Below are positions 1-10,853 of a stretch of DNA of 64,000 bases, in pieces (the stretch's first letter is position 1; each line of letters starts with the position of its first letter). The notes below the pieces were generated by a model. That model was given only the letters and a program-made list of their open reading frames with translations. It made no database searches and was not told the origin of the DNA. Where the stretch lies: the NCBI GenBank assembly GCA_015680685.1, contig MNCI01000177.1, positions 324,292-388,291 of the forward strand, given 5' to 3'. The DNA is from Gnetum montanum (taxonomy: Eukaryota > Streptophyta > Gnetopsida > Gnetales > Gnetaceae). A program made the translations under genes and the position numbers.

Positions 1-177
1 TCGTACGCGGATGGCGATTTCGGGTAAGAGGAAGTCATCTCGGAATCATTATGTTGTGTGTATTGTATGCCTTAGACAAGGTGATCCATGTTGGTGCGAA
101 TCGCAGCGAATTCGGCTTTGAAACGGGCTTGTTTTGGGTGTTTTTGTTGAAAAAACACTGTAGCGGTACTGTAGCGA

Positions 178-330
178 CACTGTAGCATACGCTGGGACAC
201 TGTAGCTTACGCTATGACACTGTAGCATACGCTGTGATACTGTAGCATTTACGCTGTAACACTGTAGCGTTTACGCTGGAACACTATAGCATTTACGCCG
301 GAACACTATAGCAGTTACGCTGGGCGTATA
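178..330. repeat. 20/22-bp tandem repeat array (CACTGTAGCATACGCTG type)
   Basis: Three consecutive 20-bp units start at 178, 198 and 218. They are followed by 22-bp units starting at 238, 260 and 282, and by a last partial unit. Each has the form CACTGTAGC, then a spacer, then ACGCTGG or ACGCTGT. The step from 20 to 22 bp comes from a two-base insertion in the spacer (ATACGC to TTTACGC) that was then copied along the array. Confidence 0.85.
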
Positions 331-391
331 CACTGAAACACTGTAGCAGCTTAGACGCTAGGAATTTGTAAACAAAGTTAGCATATGGTTA

Positions 392-465
392 ATAGCATAG
401 ACGTTGGGGTTTCAATTGTCAGCGTAGACGCTGGGGTTTCAGTTGTCAGCGTAGACGCTGAAAGA
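392..465. repeat. 27-bp tandem repeat, about 2.7 copies
   Basis: The unit is TCAGCGTAGACGCTGG followed by GGTTTCAGTTG. One exact 27-bp copy spans 419-445. A diverged copy (with CG changed to CA and TG) precedes it and a partial copy follows. The core GCGTAGACGC is the palindrome that recurs at 1420-1680. Confidence 0.75.
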
Positions 466-1335
466 TTTGCAGGCAAAGTTTTAGACGGAGGCCCTCCTTC
501 TAGCGCCAAAAACTGTACTGACCGAAATCGTCAGTGCAAGGCTGGAATATAACGAGCACCGAAAGAGATGCAGACGAGTACAGTCGACCCTGCCTCCGCT
601 TGAGGGCAAGCTGGAAAGGAAGAAGGCAGAGTGCCTTGAATGGTCCGCACGCGAATCAAACAAGGACTTCCCCGAGCACTGCCGAAGCGTTATACGCTGG
701 GTTATACGTAAACGGGGCGCAAAGTGAAACAGGTGTGCACAACGTAAGCGTAACGGACGTAAACAGAATGGGGCGTAAACAACGTGAACAGAAATGGACA
801 CAGCGTAAGCATACGGGCGTGACAGCGTAAACAACGTAAATGGATGTAGGGTGTAAACAGGCAGACGGCGTGAACAGTGGGCGTATACGGACGGAGACGG
901 AGCGATAACGCAAGCAGGCGTGAACGAAGGGTGGGCCAAATTGACGTAAAACTAAAAAAGAACCCGCAGCAAGCGTAAACAGTGGTCGTCCTCGGGCGCG
1001 AACCGAGCGTGGAGCGCGAACGTAAACAGGCATAAACGAAGCGCAGGCCAAATTAACGTAAAATTGTAAAAGAACTTGCAACAAGTGTAAACAATAGATT
1101 ATAGAGTTAAAATGTTGTGAACTGGTCTAACGCAGTTGTGTGGGGACACAAGGCGGACGTAAAGCCCCGGTGGATGCAAGGATGCAGCTGGCTGACACGG
1201 TGGACAGAGCACGGATTGTGCTTGGCGTAGAGGAGTGGTCCAGCGTAAGCATAAGCGTAAGGGGGTTTCTGCAGCGTAATTGCTCAGGGCCTGCTCTGGT
1301 AAATTTTGCCGACCCCGTAACTGCAGAAAACTGGA

Positions 1336-1344
1336 CTATTTATA
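1336..1344 (-). promoter_or_regulatory. TATA box (TATAAATAG) of the 1-1720 block
   Basis: The plus strand reads CTATTTATA, so the minus strand reads TATAAATAG. Upstream on the minus strand (1420-1680) lie repeated GCGTATACGC and GCGTAGACGC palindromes. TATAAATA with a palindrome array behind it is the arrangement in every LTR of this window. Confidence 0.5.
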
Positions 1345-1419
1345 GGGGTAGGGTTACCGGGAATATCGGACTGGGCAACACGTGGCGTATAGACTGGGCA
1401 TTACAATTTAGAAACTCAG

Positions 1420-1680
1420 TATACGCTGGGCGTATACATTACAACAGGCTGGCGTATACGCTGGGCGTAGACGCTGGTGAATGTTGGGCGTATACGCCAG
1501 GCGTACACGCCAAAGGATGTCCACTTGCTTCAATTCTTGCCCTTCGGTGTAATCTTCACGTTGCCATTGGAGATCTCGTCGTCGGGCGTGTGCATCTGCC
1601 GTACCTGGGCGTGTATGCCAAGGAGCCGGGCGTAGACGCTGGGGCATAGACGTCGGGCGTAGACGTTGGCGCAACACTTG
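1420..1680 (-). repeat. Palindrome cluster GCGTAKACGC upstream of a TATA box
   Basis: At least seven near-palindromes of the form GCGTATACGC, GCGTAGACGC or GCGTACACGC occur here, many followed by TGG. They lie on the upstream side of the minus-strand TATA box at 1336-1344. Spacing is irregular, unlike the arrays of elements C-F. Confidence 0.6.
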
Positions 1681-1734
1681 GCCAAAATCGCATGTGGGTC
1701 ACGGGGATCTGCTTCTTGTCAGACATGCTAAACT

Positions 1735-2950
1735 CAAAGATTTTTGTGGTGTTTCACCTTCCACATGGAGCCATGGGTAGAGGCACTTGACAAGTTCACC
1801 TTCATGGAAGGCCTAGTTGAGGACATGATAGACCACCTATAGTAGGCAGATCTCAAGCTCAGTATGGTTGTTATGTTTCTTTGCCAATTTGATGCTTAGT
1901 CTATGGCTAAGGCTATTTTTCTTATTGTATGCCAACATGTTCTAAGCTTTGCTGGGATCCAAGTAGGGTGGCTAGGATGGATGCCATCCTTGAGTTTCCC
2001 CTTGAGGTGAAGTAAGTGCCTAGCTACATGTATGAGGTATTGATTAAGTGTAAGATTTCAAGTGGAAATGCACTATGGATTTGTAGGTGCACTAACAGGT
2101 ACCTATGGAAGTGGGTACATGAGCTCTAGGATAGGATGGTGAGCCAGGATGCCAATGTGTGGGGATCTACAATCCCAATATGACTTCCTTCTAGCTCATA
2201 CATGAGGGGATAGTACTTGGTGTATAGCTGAGATTAACTATGCCAGGTGCTGGTCTATAATACAAGGCAAGAATGAGGCCACTAGAGAGATCATCAAGAA
2301 AAGGTTGTAGATGGACTTTCTTACCCAAAAAATCAAGATTGGAAAGATCATAGCACAAAGATGTATTAGTGGGGGTAGACTCAAAAGAACCACAAGCACC
2401 ACTACAAGTACAAGTGAGACACGCACCTTAAATGGTACAAGGAGAAGTCCATCAAACACTATTGTTGTGACATGTTCCTCGAGGCTATTGGTGGGACATG
2501 GCTTATGAGTTGTTCACTTGTCACATAGTGGTGAGTGAATCTCCAGAGAGGTAGATTATTGTGCCTTAAGGGAAGGTTTCCTTTGCTACATTTTCAATGG
2601 AGCAATCGACATGGATAGCCATGGACAAAGGCAAGAACCTTACAAGTATTAACATTGGCTAGGAAGACTGGATGTGACTATCAAAGGCCAAAATCCTCCA
2701 ACACTTGGAGGAGGGCCTTGATAGATTGCCTCAAGAGATGGATGCAAAACCCTCAAGTTAATTGTTTTTTGTTGTTATGTGCTTTTATGTTAGTTCTACA
2801 TATTGTGCATTTGCTAATTGATTCATTATCTTTTGTTGCTTTAAGTAAGAACTAGGCAATGCCACAGGCCCCAGTGGAGTAGTAGAGGAAGAGGAAAAGG
2901 AGCCTCAACCCCCCACCGAACACCACCAGCTGAGTAGTCCTAATGTAGCC
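1735..2950 (+). pseudogene. Unrecognised coding-like remnant (+), broken by stops and frameshifts
   Basis: Plus-strand frames give protein-like stretches separated by stops: about 1756-1990 (starting MEPWVEALDKFTFMEG), 2311-2508, and 2655-2855 (starting MARKTGCDYQRPKSS, ending in a hydrophobic segment). Stops are mainly TAG and TGA, as in the neighbouring retroelements. I do not recognise a family. It may be a capsid or accessory frame of the element whose LTR is 1-1720, or a captured gene fragment. It could also be noncoding repeat with chance frames. Confidence 0.25.
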
Positions 2951-3132
2951 CTACTATTAGGCAATTTTGCATTTTGACAATTTTTGTTGTATAGTCTTAC
3001 CATGTATTTTGTTGATGGATTAATGATAAGCTATCTTTGCTATGTGGATTGCATATTATGTAAATTTTTGCATTTATCTTGCTAAGTATTACATGCTAGT
3101 GATGCAATTAGGACCCTTGTGGGTCCCATGCT

Positions 3133-3360
3133 TGTTAAAGGCCATGGCAAGAGGGTTGTTGCATAGTTTAAGGCCATTTCAAGCCCCAAATATTGCTAGT
3201 TTAAGGTCATTTTGGGTCACAATGATTACTAGTTTAAGGCCATTTTAGGTTGCAAATAAGACAAAGGATTACCAATTTTAGGTGGTGGGCCATATGCTAG
3301 TTTTAGTCCTTTTTAAGCTATGGCAATGTGAAAAAGGTGGCTAGTTTTAGGCCATGGTAG
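3133..3360 (+). repeat. Diverged repeat of CTAGTTTAAGGCCATTTT units
   Basis: The word CTAGTTTAAGGCCATTTT or a close variant begins near 3164, 3196 and 3230 (spacing 32-34 bp). More decayed copies lie near 3133 and 3338 (TAGTTTTAGGCCATGG). Long T-runs follow at 3368-3420. The array falls beyond the end of the gag-protease remnant of element A. Confidence 0.6.
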
Positions 3361-3597
3361 GACATATGTTTTTTTTTTGGCCATTTTTATTTTTATGTAT
3401 TTTATTATTTTTTTAATGGGTAAGAAAGCTAAATGAAAATGCATAACAAAGCAAATGATCTAAAATGCAAGTAACCATGTAAAATGTAACTATGCAAGCA
3501 AAAGGAAAATGGGGCATGCAGAAATTAGGAGCAAATAGGTGCCTAGTACATGTTGAACTAAGTATGTGCCTTAGTCATGTAGTTGCTTCCTAACCCA

Positions 3598-6500
3598 CTA
3601 TGGGTTAGGTGGTGCATAGGGCTTGGGCAACATGAGGCAATATTCACCTAGACCTTTGTCTGTGATGCTAAAGTGTAGCTCTACCCATAGAGCTTCCTTG
3701 GGGAGGTCATTAGCCTCTTTTGGTTCCTCAAGTGGGTCTTCTAGACAAGGTTGACCCTCGTCCTTCATAGGTGGCATGTCATCGGGGAACTCTAACCTTG
3801 ATCCTTGTTCTATGCTAAGGTTGTTGATGGCTGGAGGAGCTACATTGTCACCATGTATAATTACTTCTCCACCTTCATATGGAAGGTGGATTTCTTGGTG
3901 GATGGGTGAGGAGACAACCTGTAATTGGGCTAGCTAAGGCCTTCCTAGGATTAGATTGAACCTAGGCATCTCCTCAATGATAATAAATTCAATTTTTATG
4001 GGAAATTACTCCAGTATCATGAAAGCTATCATGACCTTTGTCCTTACAACAACACGCAACCTGTTAAATGACTTTAGGCATGTTGTCTTCATGGGTTTGA
4101 TATGGTTGGCAAGATCGAGTTGGTTGATGATTGGAAATGGGATGACTGGAAATGGGATGACATTAGTTGTCACCACATCATCAATGTGCACCTTGTGAAT
4201 CTTGCATTTCCCTATGTGGATTGTTATGAACATTGGCATGGTGATGACCTAACCCTTTTTAGCATCAACTTTAATCACCTCATTGAAAAATGCTAGAGAT
4301 ATTGAGCTTAATCCCTATTGTGGAGAGGGAAGTATCACAAAATGGATGGTGTTTTCATCTGCTAGGATGTCTTCCTTAATAAGAATGGAGGTCAACATGT
4401 GAACTAGTGCTTCGTAGTGAGCAAAGGAAGTCATGACCAAGTCATACAGGCTCAAGGTTGTGTTTTATTATTTTAGAGCCTATTTGACTTATGCCAACAT
4501 GTCTAGGAAATCCTTATAACTATCAGTTAATTTTTTGGCCTTCATCTCCTCCATGCAACCCAAGAGATAGATTTCTTAGGGAGGAGATTTGGGCTTGGGT
4601 TGCTTTGCCTACTTTTGAGCATTAGTGCTTGATTGTTAGTTACTCATAGTGGCTGATTCAACCAATATGATCATGGGAATAGAGGACAAGGGGACAGGCT
4701 TAGGTGGACCTAGTGCCAGGTGTTTCCTAATCATTTTGTCGACAAGGTGCTCATTAGGCCTCTTGGGCTACCAACTAGACTATTTGTTGTTGTATGTAGG
4801 ATGATGCCTTAGGCGAGCAAGGCCTAACGTAGTCCCCACCACTAGACTCTAAGTAGGTAAAGAGTCTACACGTTGGGATACCTTGATGATAAAGGATGTC
4901 TATATTACTATCGCTACAACTTACTACAGGGCCTTGACCACAAAGGGTATCATGGGCACCCAAGGTGGTGTTCTAATGACAAAAGGGAAGCTCGAACTAG
5001 TTGACACTAAGGATACCCCAATGTTACTAGAAGGCACATGAACCATGAATGGTTCTTGTGTCAGTTCTAAGTTGTCATCAATGCTGATGACATTAATAGC
5101 GTAGCCTATGCCACTTGCATTAAGAGGATCATCGTAGACCTTCATTGATTGATTTTCTGGGTGAACTGGATTGGTTGCATCGAGGACCAATTGGCCTTGG
5201 TCAATCATACATTGGATGTCATCCTATAGGGCCATGTAGAAGTCTATGTCATGACTAGGAAGTTGATGGTAATGGTAGAACTATTCCAACCTAAAATGCT
5301 TAGGGACTAGAGTTTCATTTGGCATGGTTGTTGATCGGTTTATGAGAAGCTCATAGTAGCAATAATGGCACTTGTGAGAATCCTAAAATATCTACTTATA
5401 CTAGATGCACCTAGCATCAAGCAACTAGCCCAAGAGCTCCAATGCCTTGATAGGCAACGTTGTGTACTTTGAGTAGTCCTTGTGCTCAAAGTTTGGCCTT
5501 GGGACAACTTGCCCCATGGTCTTTGATGATGTGGACTAGTTGGTTGCTACAAGACCAAAGCCAGATTCTCTAATGTTGGTTGGGAAATGGGTGCCTTGGC
5601 TATTGGTTTGGCATTGTTTGGCTTGTCCTCATTGGCCACCATTGCAATAGTTTTGGTTGCCTTGCTCTTTTCCTTATCCTTCTTAGCATGTGCATTTTTG
5701 TAGGCCACATAAGTTAGGTCCTTACTAGCCTCCGCCACATCATGGATGCTCTACATTTGAGCAATTGGTTGGCTTAAGAAGTGTAGAGCAAGGTAGTACA
5801 ACTTCAACTTGATGAAGTCATTCACTGCACTTTTGAAAATGGCCAGAAGGTGGGTTTCCATGATGGGCTCATGAATTTTTTTGACTGCGATGCTTAGGAT
5901 GAATTTTTGTACAGGCTCTAAATGACCCTATTTTATTTACATTAATTAATCTAGGGTTACCTTAAGCTTTAGGTTGTACTTACAGCAAGTGACAAATTGA
6001 CTAAGCAATTCCTCCAAGAAAGATATGAAGGCCCTAGGGAGTGCATAGTACCAGTTTAGTGCCTTTCTACTTAGGGATATGGTAAATGCACAAATGATTG
6101 CATGTGGCCATGCTTGCAATAGGAGCCATTCATAATGGTAGGTCACTAGATGGGTGTTAGGATCCCCTTGATTATTATACTTAGTGAACTAGGGGAATTG
6201 GACCCTAGGAGGTAGGGTTAGTGATGGAACCATAAGACTAATCAGGTTATCTTGGTAAAAGTTCATCACATGGACTATTTTGGAGGAGAAGGCTTTGAGC
6301 CACTTAACATCTTTGCTGAGTGTTTGGATGAGTTGGAATAGTTGGTTGAAGCTTGGGGGTGGGTGCAGTGGGTTGTGCCAATTGTGCTACTCACTATGCT
6401 ACTTGAGTGGCCCATGGCCCCACTACAGGCTCTGTGACCATGTGAGATGCCTATTGTGCATGTTGTTGTGCATATTTTTGTGTGTGCTCTACCATGGACA

Positions 6501-7358
6501 TAGAGGCTAGGGTCCACCATGTGGCTATGGCTTGCACCATTGTAGGGGGCACTAATGGAATAGGAAAAATGTACAACACTTGAGCTAGTGATAGCTGGGA
6601 CATCTACACAATATGCACATAAGGCTATGTTGGCATCATGAATGTCAGCATGAAGGACCGTGTAGACTATGAAAACATCATGAAGGGTAGGATGGTAGAT
6701 GGTCCCACACCTTGATACATGTGATGTACAAAGGTTGGGGTGATAGATGGTCCTACATCTTGATGTGTGTGTACTTGATAACTTGCCACCACAAGGGTTG
6801 ACTTGGGAGGTAACAATGGGGATGTAATAGCCTAAAAAAATGTAGATGGTTGGGACTATATAGGGATGAGACTAGAGGTAGCTTGTTGGAAGGAGGAATA
6901 AAAAGGGTTCTCATTCTCTAAATGAGCTTCAAACTCATCCTGTCCATCTTGCAATGGCTCCTCGTAATCAGTTGCCACATCATGCTTATTCAACCCACTT
7001 AGTCGAATGAGTTGGTCAAGTAGCCACCGATAGGTCTTGGTGAGTGGAATGAAATTATTAGGGGTAGAGAAGTACTCCCTCTGATTCTAGTGTATGATTT
7101 CATAACCCTGTTTGGCATCCATTTCTCAGCCTATAGTTTCATGAAAAGGAAGTTATATTTCTCATCATCAAGTACCATATACTCAGGTGGTTGGTTGCGT
7201 ATTCTAAGAAATTGCTTCTCCACCAAAGTAGACTCCTTGGCACCAATAAGATCAATTATGACCTCCTGTTGGCCAGGTTGAACAACAACTGCACTTAGGA
7301 AAAAGGTTGAGGGTTGCTCAGGATTCATGATGCTATGCAAAAGATGCAAATGTTGCAA
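3598..7358 (-). pseudogene. Element A gag-protease polyprotein remnant (Ty3/gypsy, Tat/Ogre-like)
   Basis: Read on the minus strand, a start codon at 7358 opens a frame that can be followed, with several frameshifts and many stops, to a terminal TAG at 3598-3600. A retrotransposon capsid segment is clear at 5946-6146 (RKALNWYYALP, then SFLEELLSQF). A CHYCYYE/YHYHQLPSHD knuckle-like region lies near 5240-5370. A 4924-5208 segment carries FPFVIRTPPWVPM, like the linker before protease in Tat-type elements. The protease region is 3925-4300: it keeps FNLILGRP but has DDVV where an aspartic protease needs D-S/T-G. Reverse transcriptase, RNase H and integrase are absent. The order fits a Tat/Ogre-type gag-pro; the assignment rests on motif resemblance only. 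Confidence 0.75.
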
Positions 7359-7474
7359 AATTTGTAGACACTAAAAATGGTTAAGTATAGAAATGCTAAA
7401 AAATGGCTAAGTAAGAATATGCTTAAAAATGCTAAAAAATGGTCAAGTGTAAAAATTCTATGGAAGAAAAAACT

Positions 7475-7484
7475 AGCTCTGATG
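7475..7484 (-). other. Element A primer-binding-site remnant (tRNA-iMet type)
   Basis: The minus strand reads ATCAGAGC directly beside a TGCTATGC boundary at 7485. These eight bases match the inner part of TGGTATCAGAGC, the usual plant initiator-Met primer-binding site; the outer TGGT is lost. The site lies about 115 bp upstream of the gag start, as expected. It fixes the inner edge of the LTR. Confidence 0.45.
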
Positions 7485-8537
7485 TGCTATGCTCACTACA
7501 CTAAGGGTTACTAAACTCTCACACTAAGAGCCAACTATGCTCTTCTAAGCACATAGAGTTTTGGCTAAGTGCCAAAGGTATTTTTTAGCTTTCATCCAAC
7601 GAGGTTCTAGAAAAACTGACAACTAGGTCCAATCTACACCAACCAAATTGTAGACAACTCTTGCACTAGCCTATAATCTAGCTAATACCATGGTAGGTCT
7701 GCAGGGGTGTCAAGTCTATGCTAGCCAAAGCTAGTAATTGAGATGCAGAGAGCACATGGGACTACCAATAAATGCAGAAGGAAATGACATGCCCTCCTTC
7801 TACCACTAGAGAATTGTAGTGACCAAAAACATTGGTGGCTAGAATGGTAATGCTGAGTGGTCTATGACCATAGTACATCCCTAAACCCACCCTCATCAAA
7901 AGGATAGTCACTGGAGGGGAAAAATGGAGATGGAGCACCCAAGACTATCTTGTTGAACAAACTGAGACTTACGAAGTGTTTTGATGAACAAATGCTAGAG
8001 GGTTTGCATAATGTTTTTGTTGGTACTAAGGTTGACTAAGCCTAAGAGTAGCAGAGTTTTCTAGTGTGAAAACAAAGGTGCAAACATGAAAATGTATGCA
8101 AAATAGCGAAAAAAATGCAAGTGCAATGCTAAATGCCAAAGAAAATTCTCCAAAATGCAATGGAGTTTGAGAGAGAAAGAATGGAACCACCCCAAACAAG
8201 GGGAGCATAGTAGTTGTAAAAGAGAGATGAGGAGGTACATGGTGTATAGACAGGTGCAGTCAGCAATGTAATCATAGTCTATAGGATGTCCAAGCTATGA
8301 AATTAACATCCACCATGAAGTTCAAGCCTGCTGGGTTGGCTATCACAATGTCCTACAGGCTACAGTGTGTTGTAGTGTGCAAAGGTGAATTCCCAAAGTT
8401 TTGCCAAGGCATTAAGTGTGCTTGGATGCAAGGGTGCTAGTGTCAAAGTGCTAACTACTGAGGGAAAATGCCCACCAAATGCTTCAAAATGCTAATGCCT
8501 CAAAAAATGTCAACCCCTAAAATGTGAAATGTAAGGG

Positions 8538-8545
8538 TATTTATA
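8538..8545 (-). promoter_or_regulatory. Element A LTR TATA box
   Basis: The minus strand reads CCCTATAAATAC. It lies downstream of the palindrome cluster at 8645-9410 and about 1.05 kb from the PBS-like site. Confidence 0.5.
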
Positions 8546-8644
8546 GGGCTAGTGTTGATATGAAGTACAAATCAAGTGCCACATAGTAAAGGGGGTAGTT
8601 GAGGCTATGTTGACCCTAGCTACACTCCCACTGGAACAACTAGT

Positions 8645-9410
8645 GTTACGCTCTAGTGTGCCCTAATGGACCTTGAGAGAGTGCTAAACTGTGACTACAC
8701 TACCAAGACTACATGTGCTAGAGTCGAAAAGATCACAATATACCTACAAACAGTGCAAAATAGTGCAATTTGGAGGCTATGCTCTGAGACTACATCCTTC
8801 CCTCTCTCAAGTGGGATCGAGCATAGGTACAATTTTGGGACAAATAGGAAGTGCATAAAAGATGCAAATTACTAATCTTTCTTGTCAAAGGAGTGTCGAA
8901 GCTAAGATGGAGGTCGATGTTGAGGTCTGGGAGCTTTTGGAGGTTGTTCTACATGGTTACATTAGCTATGCTCTAGAGCATAACCAAACAATTAGGAAAA
9001 TTTTGTAAGAGTTGAGATCCACTATTGGCTTTGCTAGCTATGCTGTAAAGCATAGTAGGAAAAGTGAGAGTGTAGCACTGACACTTAGAAAAAATTTGCA
9101 AAACTTGCAATCTTCATCTAGGATACACTCTGGAGCATAGTACGAGGGGCAGCCTCAGGAGTTAGAAAATCTATAAAAATGCTTCTTTCATGCTAAGCTA
9201 GCTCGACAGCTTCTAGCTTGACACTTACACAAAAATAGCCACTGAAGTGCATGCTACGCTGGCTACACTCTAGAGCATAGTAGGGAGAATGGGTGCATAG
9301 CACAACAGTTAAAAAAATTTTGTGACTACTATCAACACTTAGAAAATTTTGCAAATCTAGTTTTGTGCTATGTGTTACACTGACTACACATTGGAGCGTA
9401 GCTCCAATAT
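8645..9410 (-). repeat. Element A U3 palindromes, CTATGCTCTAGAGCATAG type
   Basis: Near-perfect 16-18 bp palindromes lie at about 8967 (CTATGCTCTAGAGCATAA), 9038, 9126, 9264 and 9389, with half-copies near 8650 and 8775. Variants such as ACACTCTAGAGCATAG and ATTGGAGCGTAG suggest an ancestral CTACGCTCTAGAGCGTAG whose CG pairs have decayed to TG or CA. Spacing is loose (about 70-140 bp). Confidence 0.7.
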
Positions 9411-9532
9411 GGAAGCATGGGCCAACATTTAGAAACAATTTTTCTTGTGTTGAAACTTAGACAAATTTTCCATTGAGGTGTTGTCACTTGAATTTGGTGG
9501 TGTTTCAACTTGAATCATAGATTGACGACTAC

Positions 9533-9559
9533 CCTAGTGTTGGTATATCCTACACTAGG
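9533..9559. repeat. Inverted repeat at the A/B junction
   Basis: CCTAGTGT (9533-9540) and ACACTAGG (9552-9559) are perfect reverse complements around an 11-base loop. A third CTAGTGT follows at once. The structure sits where the LTR of A gives way to RNase H coding of B and may mark the outer LTR edge. Confidence 0.6.
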
Positions 9560-9565
9560 ATTCTA

Positions 9566-9908
9566 GTGTAATGTTAATACTAATGCTTTGATAGATGGAT
9601 TTGGTTGTATTGATGTAGGATGGATAGGTTGTTGCTTATGCATCTCATCAATTAAGGGCACATGAAACTAGATATCTAATGCATGATCTAGAGTTGAATG
9701 TTGTAATATTCACATTGTAGATGTGAAAACATTATCTATATGAGGAGTAGGTTACTATTTGAACTGATCATAAGAGCCTCCAATATCTTATGAATTAGCT
9801 ACAGTTAAACCTATAATAGTATAGGTAAGTGGAGATGCTTACATATTTTTATTTTACTATTATATACAAGCCTAGTAAGACAAACAAGATAGTTAATGCA
9901 TTGAGAAG
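9566..9908 (+). pseudogene. Element B RNase H domain (Ty3/gypsy), first part
   Basis: The plus strand encodes the gypsy RNase H core with stops and at least one frameshift. It reads VVAYASHQLRAHETRY, then MHDLELN, KHYLYEE, TDHKSLQYLMN and YKPSKTNKIVNALR. In the family these cover the HE/DLEL segment, the catalytic TDH region and the end before the integrase linker. The frame is cut by the insertion of element C at 9914 and continues at 20036 (TSD GGTAT). No reverse transcriptase lies upstream, where element A's LTR begins. Confidence 0.85.
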
Positions 9909-9913
9909 GGTAT
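9909..9913. other. Target site duplication GGTAT, left copy (element C)
   Basis: GGTAT precedes the TGATGAG terminus at 9914 and is repeated at 20031-20035 after the CATCA terminus. Removing the insert rejoins the element B frame. Confidence 0.9.
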
Positions 9914-10666
9914 TGATGAGCGGTGAAGTACCCCTATGCTCAACCATACGAATATGAGAATTTCATGCATGATCCAGTCGAATTCCAAGAACTAAGTGCT
10001 TATGCGCCCTTGTGGAATAAGGAAGGGTTGGTTGGTCGTTGTCTTTCCAAGCTTATCTGTATGTCATGATTGTATGGTTAAGTAAGCTTGAGGCATATGA
10101 TTTTTATAGCTTTTATGTTTTTATGTCCTATGCTAGTAGGAAAGGAGAGAGGTAACTAAGTGACTAATTTAACTTAACTACTCATTAACAAAGTTCTAAC
10201 TAATCCTAACACCAACATCCATTCCCACTTGCCGTACACATTTTAAACTAGTACAACATTGTTGGGATTACCAAACGCTAATCGTTATTGGGTTACCAAG
10301 CGTTACACATGCTCGAAGTGGTCATGCTTGTGTAATTTAACAATTTTCTTAATTGAGAAAAATGAATTGTTGTGCTAATAATAGAAATGTAAAGTTCATA
10401 AAATAAAATAAATGCATAAGAAAATAAAATAAAAGAAATGTGTAAGAAAATAAATCTTAAGTGCTGCAAGGATGAATCAAAGAGCTCGTCTTTATTGCTG
10501 TACACAAGGTGTGCTTAGGTACACAATGCTCAAATAGAGATCCATCCACACTTAGACCTCTTACTGCAGGCACTTGGAAAATACTCTAACTTTCAACAGA
10601 CTACAAAAGTTTCGCTAGTTGATTGCTAAAAGACTTTATTTTTTCCAATTGTGTGCCCAGGCACTG

Positions 10667-10674
10667 TATTTATA
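10667..10674 (-). promoter_or_regulatory. Element C LTR TATA box
   Basis: The minus strand reads TCTATAAATACAG. The same box is at 19953-19960 in the 5' LTR, which would be the copy that drives the element. The palindrome array starts about 15 bp upstream. Confidence 0.65.
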
Positions 10675-10686
10675 GACTTGGGAGAA

Positions 10687-10837
10687 ACTACTCTAATAAT
10701 TAGAGTAACCTATCTAATAATTAGAATAACTGCTAAAGTAATTGCAACCACTAGAGTGACCACTCTAATAATTAGAATAACTGCTAGAGTAACCACTCTC
10801 ATAATTAGACTAACCACTAGAGTAACTGCTCTCATCA
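10687..10837 (-). repeat. Element C U3 palindrome array, 3' copy (expanded)
   Basis: Alternating copies of ACTCTAATAATTAGAGT and CTAGAGTAAC. The AGAGTAAC-type words start at 10702, 10723, 10735, 10753, 10774, 10786, 10807 and 10819. The spacings are therefore 21, 12, 18, 21, 12, 21 and 12 bp, all multiples of three, giving a 33-bp higher-order unit. The 5' LTR holds only about three such words (19993-20020). Confidence 0.8.
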
Positions 10838-10853
10838 TATCCCCACGACTGAA
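10838..10853 (-). other. Element C 3' polypurine tract
   Basis: The minus strand reads TTCAGTCGTGGGGATA next to the 3' LTR terminus. Element E has CAGTCGTGGGGTTA at the equivalent place and D has CATGGGGGTA. Confidence 0.75.

Larger units (their letters stand above)
1..1720 (-). repeat. CpG-rich repeat block, probably an LTR (U3/R) of an otherwise unseen element
   Basis: This block is rich in CG dinucleotides, unlike the rest of the window, and is built from short repeated words such as ACGCTGG, GCGTAAAC and GCGTAGACGC. On the minus strand a TATAAATAG box (1336-1344) lies just downstream of a cluster of GCGTATACGC-type palindromes (about 1420-1680). This is the same promoter layout as in the LTRs of elements A and C-F. 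Open frames up to 169 codons cross the block on both strands, but they translate the repeats and show no domain. No terminal TG..CA pair or partner LTR is visible, so calling it an LTR is inference. The inner edge near 1720 is approximate. Confidence 0.45.
7485..9560 (-). repeat. Element A 5' LTR, about 2 kb
   Basis: The inner edge is set by the PBS-like site at 7475-7484; in plus orientation the LTR begins TGCTATGCTC. On the minus strand a TATAAATA box at 8538-8545 separates a U3 of about 1 kb, with palindromic CTCTAGAG motifs, from about 1 kb of R-U5. The outer edge is placed near 9560 because RNase H coding of element B begins at about 9566. I cannot find the matching 3' LTR, so A is truncated or rearranged on its left side. 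Confidence 0.55.
9914..10837 (-). repeat. Element C 3' LTR (924 bp)
   Basis: Begins TGATGAGCGG and ends CTCTCATCA in plus orientation. It carries a minus-strand TATA box at 10667-10674 and an expanded palindrome array at 10687-10837. It is 123 bp longer than the 5' copy, almost all of it in that array. Confidence 0.92.

Noticed and set aside
1140-1649. A 169-codon plus-strand open frame, and 142-152 codon minus-strand frames at 481-1084.
   Set aside because: They cross dense short repeats on both strands, have no recognisable domain and follow repeat composition. Overlapping frames in several phases are expected here.
6280-6510. A 76-codon plus-strand Cys/Leu-rich frame.
   Set aside because: It is the reverse of the element A gag linker, which reads coherently on the minus strand (MVQAIATWWTLASMSMVE).
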